In this document: positions 1 through 8,867 of the stretch, in pieces
How the letters are laid out: every line of letters starts with the position of its first letter
Position numbering within the stretch: position 1 is the first letter of the stretch
Assembly (NCBI RefSeq): GCF_003105155.1
Contig: NZ_QETK01000038.1
Span: forward strand, 1 to 42,734
Direction of reading: 5' to 3'
DNA: 42,734 nucleotides
Source: Pseudomonas sp. SDI
GTDB lineage: Bacteria; Pseudomonadota; Gammaproteobacteria; Pseudomonadales; Pseudomonadaceae
The notes under the pieces: generated by a model
Databases searched by the model: none
Seen by the model: the letters and a program-made list of their open reading frames with translations, nothing else
Told to the model about the DNA's origin: nothing
Translations under genes and position numbers: made by a program

Positions 1-611
1 GGAGCTGGCGCGGCGGCAGGCGCAGCACCCGCCACTTTCAGTTTGATGATCAGGTCGCCGGTGCCGACTTCATCGTCCAGCTTGGCGATCACGGCTTCGA
101 CCACGCCCGCGGCTGGAGACGGGATCTCCATCGAGGCCTTGTCCGACTCCAGGGTGATCAGCGACTGGTCGGCTTCGACCGTGTCGCCAACCTTGACCAG
201 CACTTCGATGATCTTGGCCTTGCCCGACGAGCCGATGTCCGGCACGTGGATGTCCTGCACCGTGGCCGCAGCAGGCGCTGCAGCCGGGGCCGGAGCCGCT
301 GCTGCAGCCGGAGCGGCAGCAGGTTTCTCTTCGGCAGCCGGGGCTGCTGCGGCTGGAGCCGCAGGCGCCGCAGCGGCGCCCTCGACTTCCAGTTCCAGCA
401 GTTCGTCGCCTTCTTTCAGGCGGTCGCCCAGCTTGACCTTCAGCGACTTGATCACACCGGCCTTCGGCGCCGGGATCTCCATGGAGGCCTTGTCGGACTC
501 CAGGGTCAGCAGGCTCTGATCGGCCTCGATGCGGTCGCCAACTTTGACGAACAGCTCAATGATTTCACCTTCACCGCTGCCGATGTCAGGTACGCGAATG
601 AGTTCGCTCAC
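1..611 (-). CDS. aceF: Dihydrolipoamide acetyltransferase, E2 of pyruvate dehydrogenase (N-terminal part)
   Basis: E2 core subunit of the pyruvate dehydrogenase complex; it moves acetyl groups on lipoyl-lysine arms to coenzyme A. Only the first 203 codons are in the window; the gene runs off the left edge with no stop. Two lipoyl domains are visible, each with the ESDKAS motif. The lysines to be lipoylated are K41 and K158. The domains are joined by an Ala/Pro-rich flexible linker (about residues 77-118), and another such linker begins at the edge. The start is GTG at 611-609 (MSELIRVPDIG), preceded by AGGAG that overlaps the aceE stop region. Only 13 bases separate it from aceE, so the two genes are cotranscribed and probably translationally coupled. 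Family assignment is certain; the catalytic domain is not in view. Confidence 0.96.
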   Translation of the reverse strand, partial: MSELIRVPDIGSGEGEIIELFVKVGDRIEADQSLLTLESDKASMEIPAPKAGVIKSLKVKLGDRLKEGDELLELEVEGAAAAPAAPAAAAPAAEEKPAAAPAAAAAPAPAAAPAAATVQDIHVPDIGSSGKAKIIEVLVKVGDTVEADQSLITLESDKASMEIPSPAAGVVEAVIAKLDDEVGTGDLIIKLKVAGAAPAAAPA

Positions 612-624
612 TTAAAAATACTCC

Positions 625-3270
625 TCAGCAGTCCAGTGGGTTGCGTTTGTCCGGGTTGATACCGAACTTGGTGATGGCGTCGGCCACAACCTTAGGTTCG
701 ATTTCACCACGGTCAGCCAAGGCTTCCAGGGCAGCCAGCACGACGAAGTGACGGTCGACTTCGAAGAAGTGACGCAGTTTCTTGCGGCTGTCGCTGCGAC
801 CGTAGCCATCGGTACCCAGGACTTTGAACTCTTTGCTCGGCACCCACTGACGAATCTGTTCGGCGAACAGCTTCATGTAGTCGGTAGAGGCGATGACCGG
901 ACCCTTACGGCCGCTCAGGCACTCTTCGACGTAGGTCAGCTGAGGCTTCTGGCCAGGCTTCAGGCGGTTGCTGCGCTCAACGGCCAGGCCGTCGCGACGC
1001 AGTTCGTTGAAGCTGGTAACGCTCCACACGTCGGCGCCGATGTTGAACTCTTCACGCAGGATCTTCGCGGCTTCGCGAACTTCACGCAGGATGGTGCCCG
1101 AGCCCATCAGCTGCACGTGGTGTGCGGCGTCGCGGGTGTCTTCTTCGAGCAGGTACATACCCTTGATGATGCCTTCCTCGACGCCGGCCGGCATGGCTGG
1201 CTGGGTGTAGGCTTCGTTCATCACGGTGATGTAGTAGAAGACGTCCTGTTGCTCTTCGGTCATCTTCTTCATGCCGTCCTGGATGATCACCGCCAGCTCG
1301 TAGCCGTAGGTCGGATCATAGGTGCGGCAGTTCGGGATGGTCCCGGCCAGCATGTGGCTGTGACCGTCTTCGTGCTGCAGGCCTTCACCGTTGAGGGTGG
1401 TCCGGCCGGCGGTGCCGCCGATCAGGAAGCCACGGGTGCGGCTGTCGCCAGCGGCCCAGGCCAGGTCACCGATACGCTGGAAGCCGAACATCGAGTAGAA
1501 GATGTAGAACGGCAGCATCGGCTGGTTGTGGTTCGAGTACGAGGTACCGGCGGCGATGAACGACGACATGGCGCCGGCTTCGTTGATGCCTTCCTCGAGG
1601 ATCTGACCTTTCTTGTCTTCGCGGTAGAACATCACCTGGTCTTTATCGACTGGCTCGTAGAGCTGGCCGACGGACGAGTAGATGCCCAGCTGGCGGAACA
1701 TGCCTTCCATACCGAAGGTACGGGCTTCGTCCGGGATGATCGGAACGATGCGCTGGCCGATTTCCTTGTCCTTGACCAGCTGCGCGAGGATCCGCACGAA
1801 GGCCATGGTGGTGGAGATTTCACGGTCGCCCGAGCCGTCCAGGATCGCCTTGAGGGTCTCCAGTGGCGGGGTCGGGATGCTGAAGCTCTTGGCCCGGCGC
1901 TGTGGCACGAAACCACCCAGGGCAGTACGGCGCTCGCTCAGGTAACGGGCTTCGGCGCTGCCTTCTTCCGGTTTGAAGAACGGCAGGTTTTCCAGGTCTT
2001 CGTCTTTGACCGGGATGTCGAAGCGGTCACGGAAGTGACGCAGGCTGTCGACGTCGACCTTCTTGGTGTTGTGCGCGGTGTTCTTGGCTTCGCCAGCACC
2101 GGTGCCGTAACCCTTGATGGTCTTGGCCAGGATGACGGTAGGCTGGTCCTTGTGGTTGACCGCCTGGTGGTACGCCGCATAGACCTTGTACGGGTCGTGG
2201 CCGCCACGGTTGAGCTTCCAGATCTCGTCGTCGGACAGGTCGGCGACCATGGCCTTGAGCTCTGGGGTGTTGAAGAAGTGCTCACGGACGAACGCGCCGT
2301 CCTTGGCCTTGTAGTTCTGGTACTCGCCGTCGATGACTTCGTCCATGCGACGTTGCAGGATACCGTCGACGTCCTTGGCCAGCAGTGGGTCCCAGAAACG
2401 GCCCCAGACCACTTTGTTGACGTTCCAGCCACCGCCACGGAACACGCCTTCGAGTTCCTGGATGATCTTGCCGTTGCCGCGAACCGGGCCGTCGAGGCGC
2501 TGCAGGTTGCAGTTGATGACGAAGATCAGGTTGTCCAGCTTCTCGCGGCCAGCCAGCGAAATGGCACCCAGGGATTCCGGCTCGTCGCACTCGCCGTCGC
2601 CCATGAAGCACCAGATTTTCTGCTTGCCTGCAGGGATGTAGCCGCGGCTTTCCAGGTACTTCATGAAGCGCGCCTGGTAGATCGCCTGGATCGGGCCCAG
2701 ACCCATCGAAACGGTCGGGAACTGCCAGAAATCAGGCATCAGCCATGGGTGCGGGTAGGACGACAGACCATTGCCATCGACTTCCTGACGGAAGTTGTTC
2801 ATCTGGTCTTCGGTGATGCGGCCTTCCATGAACGCACGGGCGTAGACGCCTGGCGATGCGTGACCCTGGAAGTAGATCAGGTCGCCGCCGTGTTCTTCGG
2901 TCGGGGCCTGGAAGAAATAGTTGAAGCCGATGTCATACAGGGTGGCGCTGGAGGCGAAGCTGGAGATGTGGCCGCCCAGGTCCGAGTCTTTCAGGTTGGT
3001 ACGCATGACCATGGCCAACGCGTTCCAGCGAACCAACGAGCGAATACGGCGTTCCATGAACAGGTCGCCAGGCATGCGTGCTTCGTGGGTGACGGGAATC
3101 GTGTTGCGGTATGGCGTGGTGATCGCATACGGCAGCTGGGAGCCACTACGGGTGGCCAGCTCGCCCATGCGGGTCATCAGGTAGTGAGCGCGGTCTTCGC
3201 CTTCTTTGTCGAGAACCGACTCCAGGGCGTCCAGCCATTCCTGGGTTTCGACGGGATCGAGGTCTTGCAT
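625..3270 (-). CDS. aceE: Pyruvate dehydrogenase E1 component, homodimeric type
   Basis: Thiamine-diphosphate-dependent E1 subunit. It decarboxylates pyruvate and acetylates the lipoyl group of AceF, feeding acetyl-CoA to the TCA cycle. The 881 residues are typical of the one-chain E1 of gammaproteobacteria. The thiamine-diphosphate motif begins with GDG at residues 224-226 and ends about 30 residues later with NCN. The start ATG at 3270-3268 has GGAG six bases upstream. It is the first gene of an aceE-aceF unit and is divergent from glnE across about 380 bases that hold two FadR/GntR-type dyads (3381-3395 and 3433-3447). Repression relieved by a small-molecule signal is therefore likely, but the regulator is not in the window. 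A long open frame on the opposite strand is a codon-bias shadow. Confidence 0.98.
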   Translation of the reverse strand: MQDLDPVETQEWLDALESVLDKEGEDRAHYLMTRMGELATRSGSQLPYAITTPYRNTIPVTHEARMPGDLFMERRIRSLVRWNALAMVMRTNLKDSDLGGHISSFASSATLYDIGFNYFFQAPTEEHGGDLIYFQGHASPGVYARAFMEGRITEDQMNNFRQEVDGNGLSSYPHPWLMPDFWQFPTVSMGLGPIQAIYQARFMKYLESRGYIPAGKQKIWCFMGDGECDEPESLGAISLAGREKLDNLIFVINCNLQRLDGPVRGNGKIIQELEGVFRGGGWNVNKVVWGRFWDPLLAKDVDGILQRRMDEVIDGEYQNYKAKDGAFVREHFFNTPELKAMVADLSDDEIWKLNRGGHDPYKVYAAYHQAVNHKDQPTVILAKTIKGYGTGAGEAKNTAHNTKKVDVDSLRHFRDRFDIPVKDEDLENLPFFKPEEGSAEARYLSERRTALGGFVPQRRAKSFSIPTPPLETLKAILDGSGDREISTTMAFVRILAQLVKDKEIGQRIVPIIPDEARTFGMEGMFRQLGIYSSVGQLYEPVDKDQVMFYREDKKGQILEEGINEAGAMSSFIAAGTSYSNHNQPMLPFYIFYSMFGFQRIGDLAWAAGDSRTRGFLIGGTAGRTTLNGEGLQHEDGHSHMLAGTIPNCRTYDPTYGYELAVIIQDGMKKMTEEQQDVFYYITVMNEAYTQPAMPAGVEEGIIKGMYLLEEDTRDAAHHVQLMGSGTILREVREAAKILREEFNIGADVWSVTSFNELRRDGLAVERSNRLKPGQKPQLTYVEECLSGRKGPVIASTDYMKLFAEQIRQWVPSKEFKVLGTDGYGRSDSRKKLRHFFEVDRHFVVLAALEALADRGEIEPKVVADAITKFGINPDKRNPLDC

Positions 3271-3380
3271 GGCTTGCTCCAGGGCGGAAAGGCTTCCAGA
3301 ATCGGTTGCCTGAGTTTGCGACTGGCCTTTTGGGCAGACGACATGAAATTCTTGGATTACCGGAGGTTGTCCCGGCGGCG

Positions 3381-3395
3381 TGTAGTTTTACTACA
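3381..3395. promoter_or_regulatory. FadR/GntR-type operator, aceE-proximal copy
   Basis: Perfect dyad TGTAGT-TTT-ACTACA, centre 3388. It contains TNGTNNNACNA, the half-site pattern of the FadR branch of GntR regulators. It lies 111 bases upstream of the aceE start. The second copy is 52 bases away centre to centre, close to five DNA turns. Binding by a PdhR-like or other FadR-branch protein is inference. Confidence 0.6.
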
Positions 3396-3432
3396 AATCA
3401 ATCGGTAATACATGCGTTGACAGTAAAAAAGC

Positions 3433-3447
3433 AGTAGTAAAACTACA
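3433..3447. promoter_or_regulatory. FadR/GntR-type operator, aceE-distal copy
   Basis: Dyad AGTAGT-AAA-ACTACA, centre 3440. It is the reverse complement of the first copy over 14 bases. A weak candidate minus-strand -10 (TATTAC, 3410-3405) lies between the two copies, so a protein on both sites would bracket the aceE promoter. A plus-strand TTGACA at 3417-3422 sits in the same gap but has no good -10. Confidence 0.55.
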
Positions 3448-3552
3448 CAAAAAAGGCTCGTGGCCTCGATTCGGGTTGTGGGAAAAAACGATACTGGTGG
3501 TTAAAAACCAGTTTAGAAAAGGGTTTCCGTAATGGTTTCTACCAGAGATTCC

Positions 3553-3581
3553 TTGATTTCAGCTATTTCTAACTTTTGTAC
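3553..3581 (+). promoter_or_regulatory. Possible glnE promoter
   Basis: TTGATT-N17-TTGTAC, 72 bases before the glnE start. The -35 is fair and the -10 poor, so this is only the best sigma70-like pair seen there. A further inverted repeat, ACTGGT/ACCAGT at 3493-3512, lies upstream. Read on the minus strand it is followed by a T run at 3488-3483, so it could insulate aceE from antisense transcription. Confidence 0.3.
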
Positions 3582-3653
3582 GACAGTCCAACCGGTGCTC
3601 CGGTTCCCGCGCAATGTCGTCGCCTCCCCATTCCCGCCGATCAAGGATAGACC

Positions 3654-6590
3654 ATGAGCCTGCCTCTGCTGGCCGAACTGCCAGATACCCTGCAACCCTT
3701 GGTCGGACGCAACGCCCAAGCGCTGCGCAATGCCGTCGCCAGCGCCGAAGGGCTGAGCCTGGACGACTGGAGCGCGGCGCGCTGGGCCGCGTTCGACCGG
3801 GTGGCGGCGGCCAGTGAGTTCGTCCTCGAGCAGAGCGTGCGCGACCCGGCCATGCTGCTCGACTTGGCGGCCAGTGGCGAGCTGGACCGGCCGTTCGGCG
3901 CTGGCGAGCTGTGCGCGCAGGTGGCCGCTGCCGCGCAGGCGGCCACTACTGAAGACGAACTGGCGCGCAACCTGCGCCGCCAGCGTACCCGGCAACAGGT
4001 GCGGATCATCTGGCGCGACCTGACCCGCCAGGCCGACCTGATCCAGACCTGCCGCGATCTCTCCGACCTCGCCGACGCGGCTATCGACCAGGCCTATCAA
4101 TGGCTGTACCCGCGCTTGTGCGCCCAGTTCGGCACGCCCACCGGGCATCGCAGCGGCGAGCCGCAGCACATGGTGGTGCTGGGCATGGGCAAGCTGGGCG
4201 CGGTGGAACTGAACCTGTCGTCGGACATCGACCTGATCTTCGCCTACCCCGAAGGCGGCGAAACCCAGGGCGTGAAGCGTTCGCTGGAAAACCAGGAATT
4301 CTTCACCCGGCTCGGCCAGCGGTTGATCAAGGCGCTTGACCCGATCACCGTCGACGGCTTCGTGTTCCGCGTCGACATGCGCCTGCGCCCCTACGGTTCG
4401 GCCGGCGCGCTGGTGCTCAGCTTCAATGCACTGGAGCAGTATTACCAGGACCAGGGCCGCGACTGGGAACGCTACGCGATGATCAAGGCGCGGGTGGTGG
4501 CCGGCGATCAGGCCAGCGGCGCGCAGTTACAGGACATGCTGCGCCCGTTCGTCTACCGGCGTTACCTGGATTTCTCGGCGATCGAGGCGCTGCGCACCAT
4601 GAAGCAGCTGATCCAGCAGGAAGTCCGGCGCAAGGGCATGGCCGACAACATCAAGCTCGGTGCCGGCGGTATCCGCGAGGTCGAGTTCATTGCCCAGGCG
4701 TTCCAACTGATCCACGGCGGGCGCGACCTGAGCCTGCAGCAGCGGCCGCTGCTCAAGGTGCTGGCAACCCTCGAAGGCCAGGGCTACCTGCCGCCAGCGG
4801 TGATCGCCGAGCTGCGCGAGGGCTATGAGTTCCTGCGCTATACCGAGCACGCCATCCAAGCCATCGCCGACCGCCAGACGCAGATGCTCCCGGATGACGA
4901 ACTGGACCGCGCGCGCATCGCCTTCATGCTTGGTTTTGCCGACTGGAGCAGCTTCCATGCACAACTGATGCACTGGCGCGGGCGCATCGACTGGCATTTC
5001 CGCCAGGTGATCGCCGACCCCGACGAAGACGAGGCCGAAGACGGCGAAGTGGTGGTTGGCGGCGAATGGCTGCCTTTATGGGAGGAAGCCCAGCACGAGG
5101 AGGCGGCCTGCCGCCAGCTGGCCGCTGCCGGCTTTGCCGATGCAGCCAAGGCCCTCAAGCAACTTGCCGGCCTGCGCGCCAGCCCACAACTGCGGGCCAT
5201 GCAGCGCCTCGGCCGCGAGCGCCTCGATGCCTTTATTCCACGGTTGCTGGCGCAGGCCGTCGAACATGCCGACCCGGACCTGGTGCTGGAGCGCGTGTTG
5301 CCCCTGGTGGAAGCCGTGGCGCGACGTTCGGCGTACCTGGTGCTGCTCACGGAAAACCCCGGAGCGCTGCGCCGGCTGCTGACCCTGTGCGCGGCGAGCC
5401 CATGGATCGCCGAACAGATCACCCGCTTCCCGCTGCTGCTCGACGAGCTGCTTAACGAAGGCCGGCTGTTCAGCCCGCCGCTGGCGCCGGAACTGGCCGC
5501 CGAGCTGCGCGAGCGGCTGACGCGGATCCCCGAGGACGACCTCGAACAGCAGATGGAAGCCCTGCGTCACTTCAAGCTGGCCCACAGCCTGCGCGTGGCC
5601 GCCTCGGAAATCGCCGGCAGCCTGCCGCTGATGAAAGTCAGCGACTACCTGACCTGGCTGGCCGAAGCCATCCTCGACCAGGTGCTGGCCCTGGCCTGGC
5701 GGCAAACCGTGGCCCGCCACGGCCAGCCCAAGCGCAGTGACGGCAGCCTGTGCGATCCGGGCTTCGTCATCATCGGTTACGGCAAGGTCGGCGGCATCGA
5801 GCTGGGGCATGGCTCGGACCTCGACCTGGTGTTTATCCACGACGGCGACCCGCAGGCCGAAACCGACGGCGCCAAGCCGATCGACAGCGCACAGTTCTTT
5901 ACCCGCCTGGGTCAGCGGATCATTCACCTGCTGACCACCCAGACCAACTCCGGCCAGCTCTACGACGTCGATATGCGCCTGCGCCCGTCCGGCGCCTCGG
6001 GGCTGCTGGTCAGTTCGCTCGGCGCCTTCGAGCGCTACCAGCAGAACGAGGCCTGGACCTGGGAGCATCAAGCCCTGGTGCGCGCCCGTGTGCTGGTCGG
6101 CTGCAAGCAGGTGGGCGCTGCCTTCGAAGGCGTGCGCGCGCGGGTGCTTGGCCAGCCGCGCGACCTCGCCAAGCTGCAGCAGGAGGTCAGCGAGATGCGC
6201 GCCAAGATGCGCGACAACCTCGGCACCAAGGTCACGGCGGCAGGCACCGCGGCGAACGCCTTCGAGCCCGGCGTCGCCTTCGATATCAAGCAGGATGCCG
6301 GTGGTATCGTCGATATTGAATTTATGGTGCAATACGCCGCCCTGGCCTGGTCCCATGCGCACCCGGCGCTGTTGCGCTGGACCGACAACATTCGCATCCT
6401 CGAAGAGCTCGAGGGGGCTGGGCTGATGCCGGCCAGCGACGCGGTTTTGTTACGCGAGGTGTACAAGGCGTTCCGTTCGGCGGCGCACCGCCAGGCCTTG
6501 CAGAAACAGGCCGGGGTGATCGATGCCGGGCAGTTCGCCAGCGAACGCCGCGATGTCCGGCGGATCTGGACCGAACTGGGGTTGAGCTGA
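3654..6590 (+). CDS. glnE: Bifunctional glutamine synthetase adenylyltransferase/deadenylase
   Basis: Controls glutamine synthetase by adding AMP to, or removing AMP from, its subunits in response to PII and glutamine. The 978 residues match the full-length two-headed enzyme. Two nucleotidyltransferase domains are visible. The N-terminal adenylyl-removing domain has GMGKLGAVEL followed by SDID (S190, D191, D193). The C-terminal adenylylating domain has GYGKVGGIEL followed by SDLD (S721, D722, D724). Helical GlnE linker domains separate and follow them. The ATG at 3654 has AAGGA eleven bases upstream. It is divergent from aceE and upstream of the LPS-core operon, with 167 bases between, so it is probably its own transcription unit. 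The glnE-waaF adjacency without ilvE is the P. putida arrangement as I remember it. Confidence 0.97.
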   Translation: MSLPLLAELPDTLQPLVGRNAQALRNAVASAEGLSLDDWSAARWAAFDRVAAASEFVLEQSVRDPAMLLDLAASGELDRPFGAGELCAQVAAAAQAATTEDELARNLRRQRTRQQVRIIWRDLTRQADLIQTCRDLSDLADAAIDQAYQWLYPRLCAQFGTPTGHRSGEPQHMVVLGMGKLGAVELNLSSDIDLIFAYPEGGETQGVKRSLENQEFFTRLGQRLIKALDPITVDGFVFRVDMRLRPYGSAGALVLSFNALEQYYQDQGRDWERYAMIKARVVAGDQASGAQLQDMLRPFVYRRYLDFSAIEALRTMKQLIQQEVRRKGMADNIKLGAGGIREVEFIAQAFQLIHGGRDLSLQQRPLLKVLATLEGQGYLPPAVIAELREGYEFLRYTEHAIQAIADRQTQMLPDDELDRARIAFMLGFADWSSFHAQLMHWRGRIDWHFRQVIADPDEDEAEDGEVVVGGEWLPLWEEAQHEEAACRQLAAAGFADAAKALKQLAGLRASPQLRAMQRLGRERLDAFIPRLLAQAVEHADPDLVLERVLPLVEAVARRSAYLVLLTENPGALRRLLTLCAASPWIAEQITRFPLLLDELLNEGRLFSPPLAPELAAELRERLTRIPEDDLEQQMEALRHFKLAHSLRVAASEIAGSLPLMKVSDYLTWLAEAILDQVLALAWRQTVARHGQPKRSDGSLCDPGFVIIGYGKVGGIELGHGSDLDLVFIHDGDPQAETDGAKPIDSAQFFTRLGQRIIHLLTTQTNSGQLYDVDMRLRPSGASGLLVSSLGAFERYQQNEAWTWEHQALVRARVLVGCKQVGAAFEGVRARVLGQPRDLAKLQQEVSEMRAKMRDNLGTKVTAAGTAANAFEPGVAFDIKQDAGGIVDIEFMVQYAALAWSHAHPALLRWTDNIRILEELEGAGLMPASDAVLLREVYKAFRSAAHRQALQKQAGVIDAGQFASERRDVRRIWTELGLS

Positions 6591-6620
6591 AACTGAGCTG
6601 AGCAACGCGCAGGCGATGCA

Positions 6621-6637
6621 GGCGGCAGGGAGCCGCC
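6621..6637 (+). terminator. Short GC hairpin after glnE
   Basis: GGCGGC/GCCGCC inverted repeat with a five-base loop, 30 bases after the glnE stop. There is no T run, so it is a weak terminator or just an RNA 3' end structure. Confidence 0.3.
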
Positions 6638-6698
6638 ACGACTACAGCCATTGACGAAGTGGCGTACACTGGTCGCAATCAAGCCTGACTATAAAGAG

Positions 6699-6737
6699 GG
6701 GAGGCCAGGCTGTTGGTACAACAGGCTGCAGCCTCCC
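6699..6737 (+). promoter_or_regulatory. Two-part stem-loop in the waaF leader
   Basis: Outer stem GGGAGGC/GCCTCCC (6699-6705 with 6731-6737) encloses a perfect inner stem CTGTTG/CAACAG (6710-6715 with 6719-6724) on a three-base loop. It ends 20 bases before the waaF ATG and has no T run, so it looks more like a leader structure than a terminator. A possible -10 (TATAAA) lies at 6690-6695, just before it. Confidence 0.4.
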
Positions 6738-6757
6738 TGATCGTTTCTGGATAAAGC

Positions 6758-7807
6758 ATGAGAATTTTGATCATTGGGCCCAGCTGGGTGGGCGACATGG
6801 TAATGGCCCAGACGCTGTTCCAGGTCCTTAAACAGCGTCATCCCGAGTGCGTGATCGATGTGCTGGCCCCCGAGTGGAGCCGGCCGATCCTCGAACGCAT
6901 GCCCGAAGTGCGCCAGGCCTTGAGCTTTCCGCTCGGCCACGGCGCGCTGGAACTGGCGACGCGCCGACGCATCGGCAAGTCGCTGGCCGGCCAGTACGAC
7001 CAGGCGATCCTGCTGCCCAACTCGCTGAAATCGGCGTTGGTGCCGTTTTTTGCCGGTATCAGGCAGCGCACCGGCTGGCGTGGCGAACTGCGCTACGGCC
7101 TGCTCAACGACGTGCGCACGCTGGACAAGGCGCGTTATCCGCTGATGATCGAGCGCTTCATGGCCCTGGCCTATGAGCCGGGCGCCGACCTGCCGAAACC
7201 GTACCCACGGCCGAGCCTGCAGATCGAAGCGGCCAGCCGCGACGCTGCGCTGGCCAAGTTCGGCTTGAGCCTGGACCGCCCGGTGTTGGCCCTGTGCCCC
7301 GGCGCCGAGTTCGGCGAAGCCAAGCGCTGGCCGTCGGAGCATTACGCCAAGGTCGCCGAGATCAAGATCCGCGAAGGCTGGCAGGTGTGGCTGTTCGGCT
7401 CGAAGAACGACCACGCGGTCGGCGAGGCGATCCGTGCCCGGCTGATCCCCGGCCTGCGCGAAGAGGCGACGAATCTCAGCGGTGAAACCTCGCTGGCCGA
7501 GGCCATCGACCTGCTGTCGTGCAGCGACGCGGTGGTGTCCAACGATTCCGGCCTGATGCACGTGGCCGCCGCGTTGAACCGGCCGCTGGTGGCGGTGTAC
7601 GGCTCCACCTCGCCGGGCTTCACCCCGCCGCTGGCCGATCAGGTCGAAGTGGTGCGCCTGGGCCTGGAATGCAGCCCGTGCTTCGACCGCACCTGCCGGT
7701 TCGGCCACTACAACTGCCTGCGCCAGTTGGAACCCGAGGCGGTTGCCGCGGCGTTGCAGCGGCTCGATGGGCCGTCGCTGGTCGATGTCATGGCCGAGGT
7801 CGATTAA
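6758..7807 (+). CDS. waaF: ADP-heptose:LPS heptosyltransferase II
   Basis: Adds the second L-glycero-D-manno-heptose to the inner core of lipopolysaccharide at the cytoplasmic face of the inner membrane. The 349 residues begin MRILIIGPSWVGDMVMAQ, the family's N-terminal glycosyltransferase-9 signature. The C-terminal half holds the ADP-heptose site, with CPGAEFGEAKRWP and the SNDSGLMHVAAAL motif. It is the first gene of an unbroken seven-gene core operon, with only one base between its stop and the proposed waaC start. The ATG follows the stem-loop leader; the Shine-Dalgarno sequence is weak (GGATAAAGC). The identity is secure from sequence and from the waaF-waaC-waaG-waaP order. Confidence 0.96.
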   Translation: MRILIIGPSWVGDMVMAQTLFQVLKQRHPECVIDVLAPEWSRPILERMPEVRQALSFPLGHGALELATRRRIGKSLAGQYDQAILLPNSLKSALVPFFAGIRQRTGWRGELRYGLLNDVRTLDKARYPLMIERFMALAYEPGADLPKPYPRPSLQIEAASRDAALAKFGLSLDRPVLALCPGAEFGEAKRWPSEHYAKVAEIKIREGWQVWLFGSKNDHAVGEAIRARLIPGLREEATNLSGETSLAEAIDLLSCSDAVVSNDSGLMHVAAALNRPLVAVYGSTSPGFTPPLADQVEVVRLGLECSPCFDRTCRFGHYNCLRQLEPEAVAAALQRLDGPSLVDVMAEVD

Positions 7808-7808
7808 G

Positions 7809-8867
7809 TTGCGGGTACTGCTGATCAAGACCACTTCCCTGGGCGATGTGATCCACGCGCTGCCGGCGCTGACCGACGCCGCCCGGATGATCCCCGGCAT
7901 TCGTTTCGACTGGGTGGTCGAAGAGGGCTTCGCCGAGATCCCCAGCTGGCATCCGGCGGTCGACCGGGTGATCCCGGTGGCCATCCGGCGCTGGCGCAAG
8001 AACCTCTGGCAAACCCTCAAGAGCGGCGAATGGCGCCAGTTCAAGCAGCGCGTGCGCGAGCAGCACTACGACCTGGTGATCGACGCCCAGGGCCTGGTGA
8101 AAAGCGCCTGGCTGACCCGTTACGTCAAGGCCCCGGTGGCGGGGCTCGACCGCTATTCGGCGCGCGAAGGGCTGGCCAGCCGTTTCTATGACCGGCGCCT
8201 GTCGGTAGCCCGTGGCCAGCATGCAGTGGAGCGGGTGCGCCAGCTGTTCGCCCTGGCCCTGGGCTACGACCTGCCGCCGGGCCTGGGCGACTACTGCCTG
8301 GACCGCAGCCGCCTGGAAAGCATCGCGGTCGCGCCTTACGTGGTGTTCCTGCATGGCACCACCTGGGACACCAAGCACTGGCCCGAGCTGTACTGGCGTC
8401 AGTTGGCCGAGCGCCTGGGGGCGGCCGGGCTGCATATCTGCCTGCCGTGGGGCAACCCGCAGGAGAAGGCCCGCGCCGAACGCATCGCCCAGGGCTTGCC
8501 GCACGCCAAGGTGCTGCCCAAGTTGAACCTGGCGGGGGTCGGCCGGGTGCTGGCCTCGGCCAAGGCCTGCGTGGCGGTGGACACCGGCCTCGGCCATCTG
8601 GCGGCGGCACTGGACGTGCCGACCCTGTCACTGTTCGGCCCGACCAACCCGGGGCTGACCGGCGCCTACGGCAAATCGCAGGTGCACCTGGCCAGCGATT
8701 TCGCCTGCGCGCCGTGCCTGCAGAAGAAATGTACCTATAAACCGAGCGCCGAGGACCAGCGCCGGTTCGATCTCAAACGCGAGTGGCCGCTGTGCTTCAC
8801 TCGCCTGAATCCCGAGCGTGTAGCGAGCCAGTTGAGCGCGTTGCTGCGGGCTGAGGATGTTCGTTGA
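7809..8867 (+). CDS. waaC: LPS heptosyltransferase I
   Basis: Transfers the first heptose from ADP-heptose to Kdo2-lipid A. The proposed start is TTG at 7809-7811, one base after the waaF stop. It yields LRVLLIKTTSLGDVIHALPAL, which matches the usual WaaC N-terminus and gives 352 residues. In-frame ATG codons upstream (7743, 7782) would add residues unlike the family and overlap waaF. The C-terminal substrate site shows VDTGLGHLAAALDVP and the FGPTNPGLTGAYG region. The stop codon shares one base with the waaG ATG, so translation is coupled. The start choice is less certain than the identity. Confidence 0.94.
   Translation: MRVLLIKTTSLGDVIHALPALTDAARMIPGIRFDWVVEEGFAEIPSWHPAVDRVIPVAIRRWRKNLWQTLKSGEWRQFKQRVREQHYDLVIDAQGLVKSAWLTRYVKAPVAGLDRYSAREGLASRFYDRRLSVARGQHAVERVRQLFALALGYDLPPGLGDYCLDRSRLESIAVAPYVVFLHGTTWDTKHWPELYWRQLAERLGAAGLHICLPWGNPQEKARAERIAQGLPHAKVLPKLNLAGVGRVLASAKACVAVDTGLGHLAAALDVPTLSLFGPTNPGLTGAYGKSQVHLASDFACAPCLQKKCTYKPSAEDQRRFDLKREWPLCFTRLNPERVASQLSALLRAEDVR

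Noticed and set aside
246..519. Alanine-rich low-complexity stretch taken as a repeat array
   Set aside because: It is the Ala/Pro linker between lipoyl domains of AceF, a normal family feature.
748..3408. 886-codon open frame opposite aceE
   Set aside because: It mirrors aceE codon for codon, has no ribosome site and no recognisable protein motif. High-GC third positions open the antisense frame; aceE itself is certain.
3417..3422. TTGACA read as a plus-strand promoter for glnE
   Set aside because: No acceptable -10 at 16-18 bases; the downstream bases belong to the aceE operator. TTGATT at 3553 is a slightly better candidate.
5076..8044. Long antisense frames opposite glnE and waaF (for example 5076-6362 and 6689-8044)
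   Set aside because: Histidine/Gln/Ala-rich translations without any motif, fully within confident genes on the other strand.
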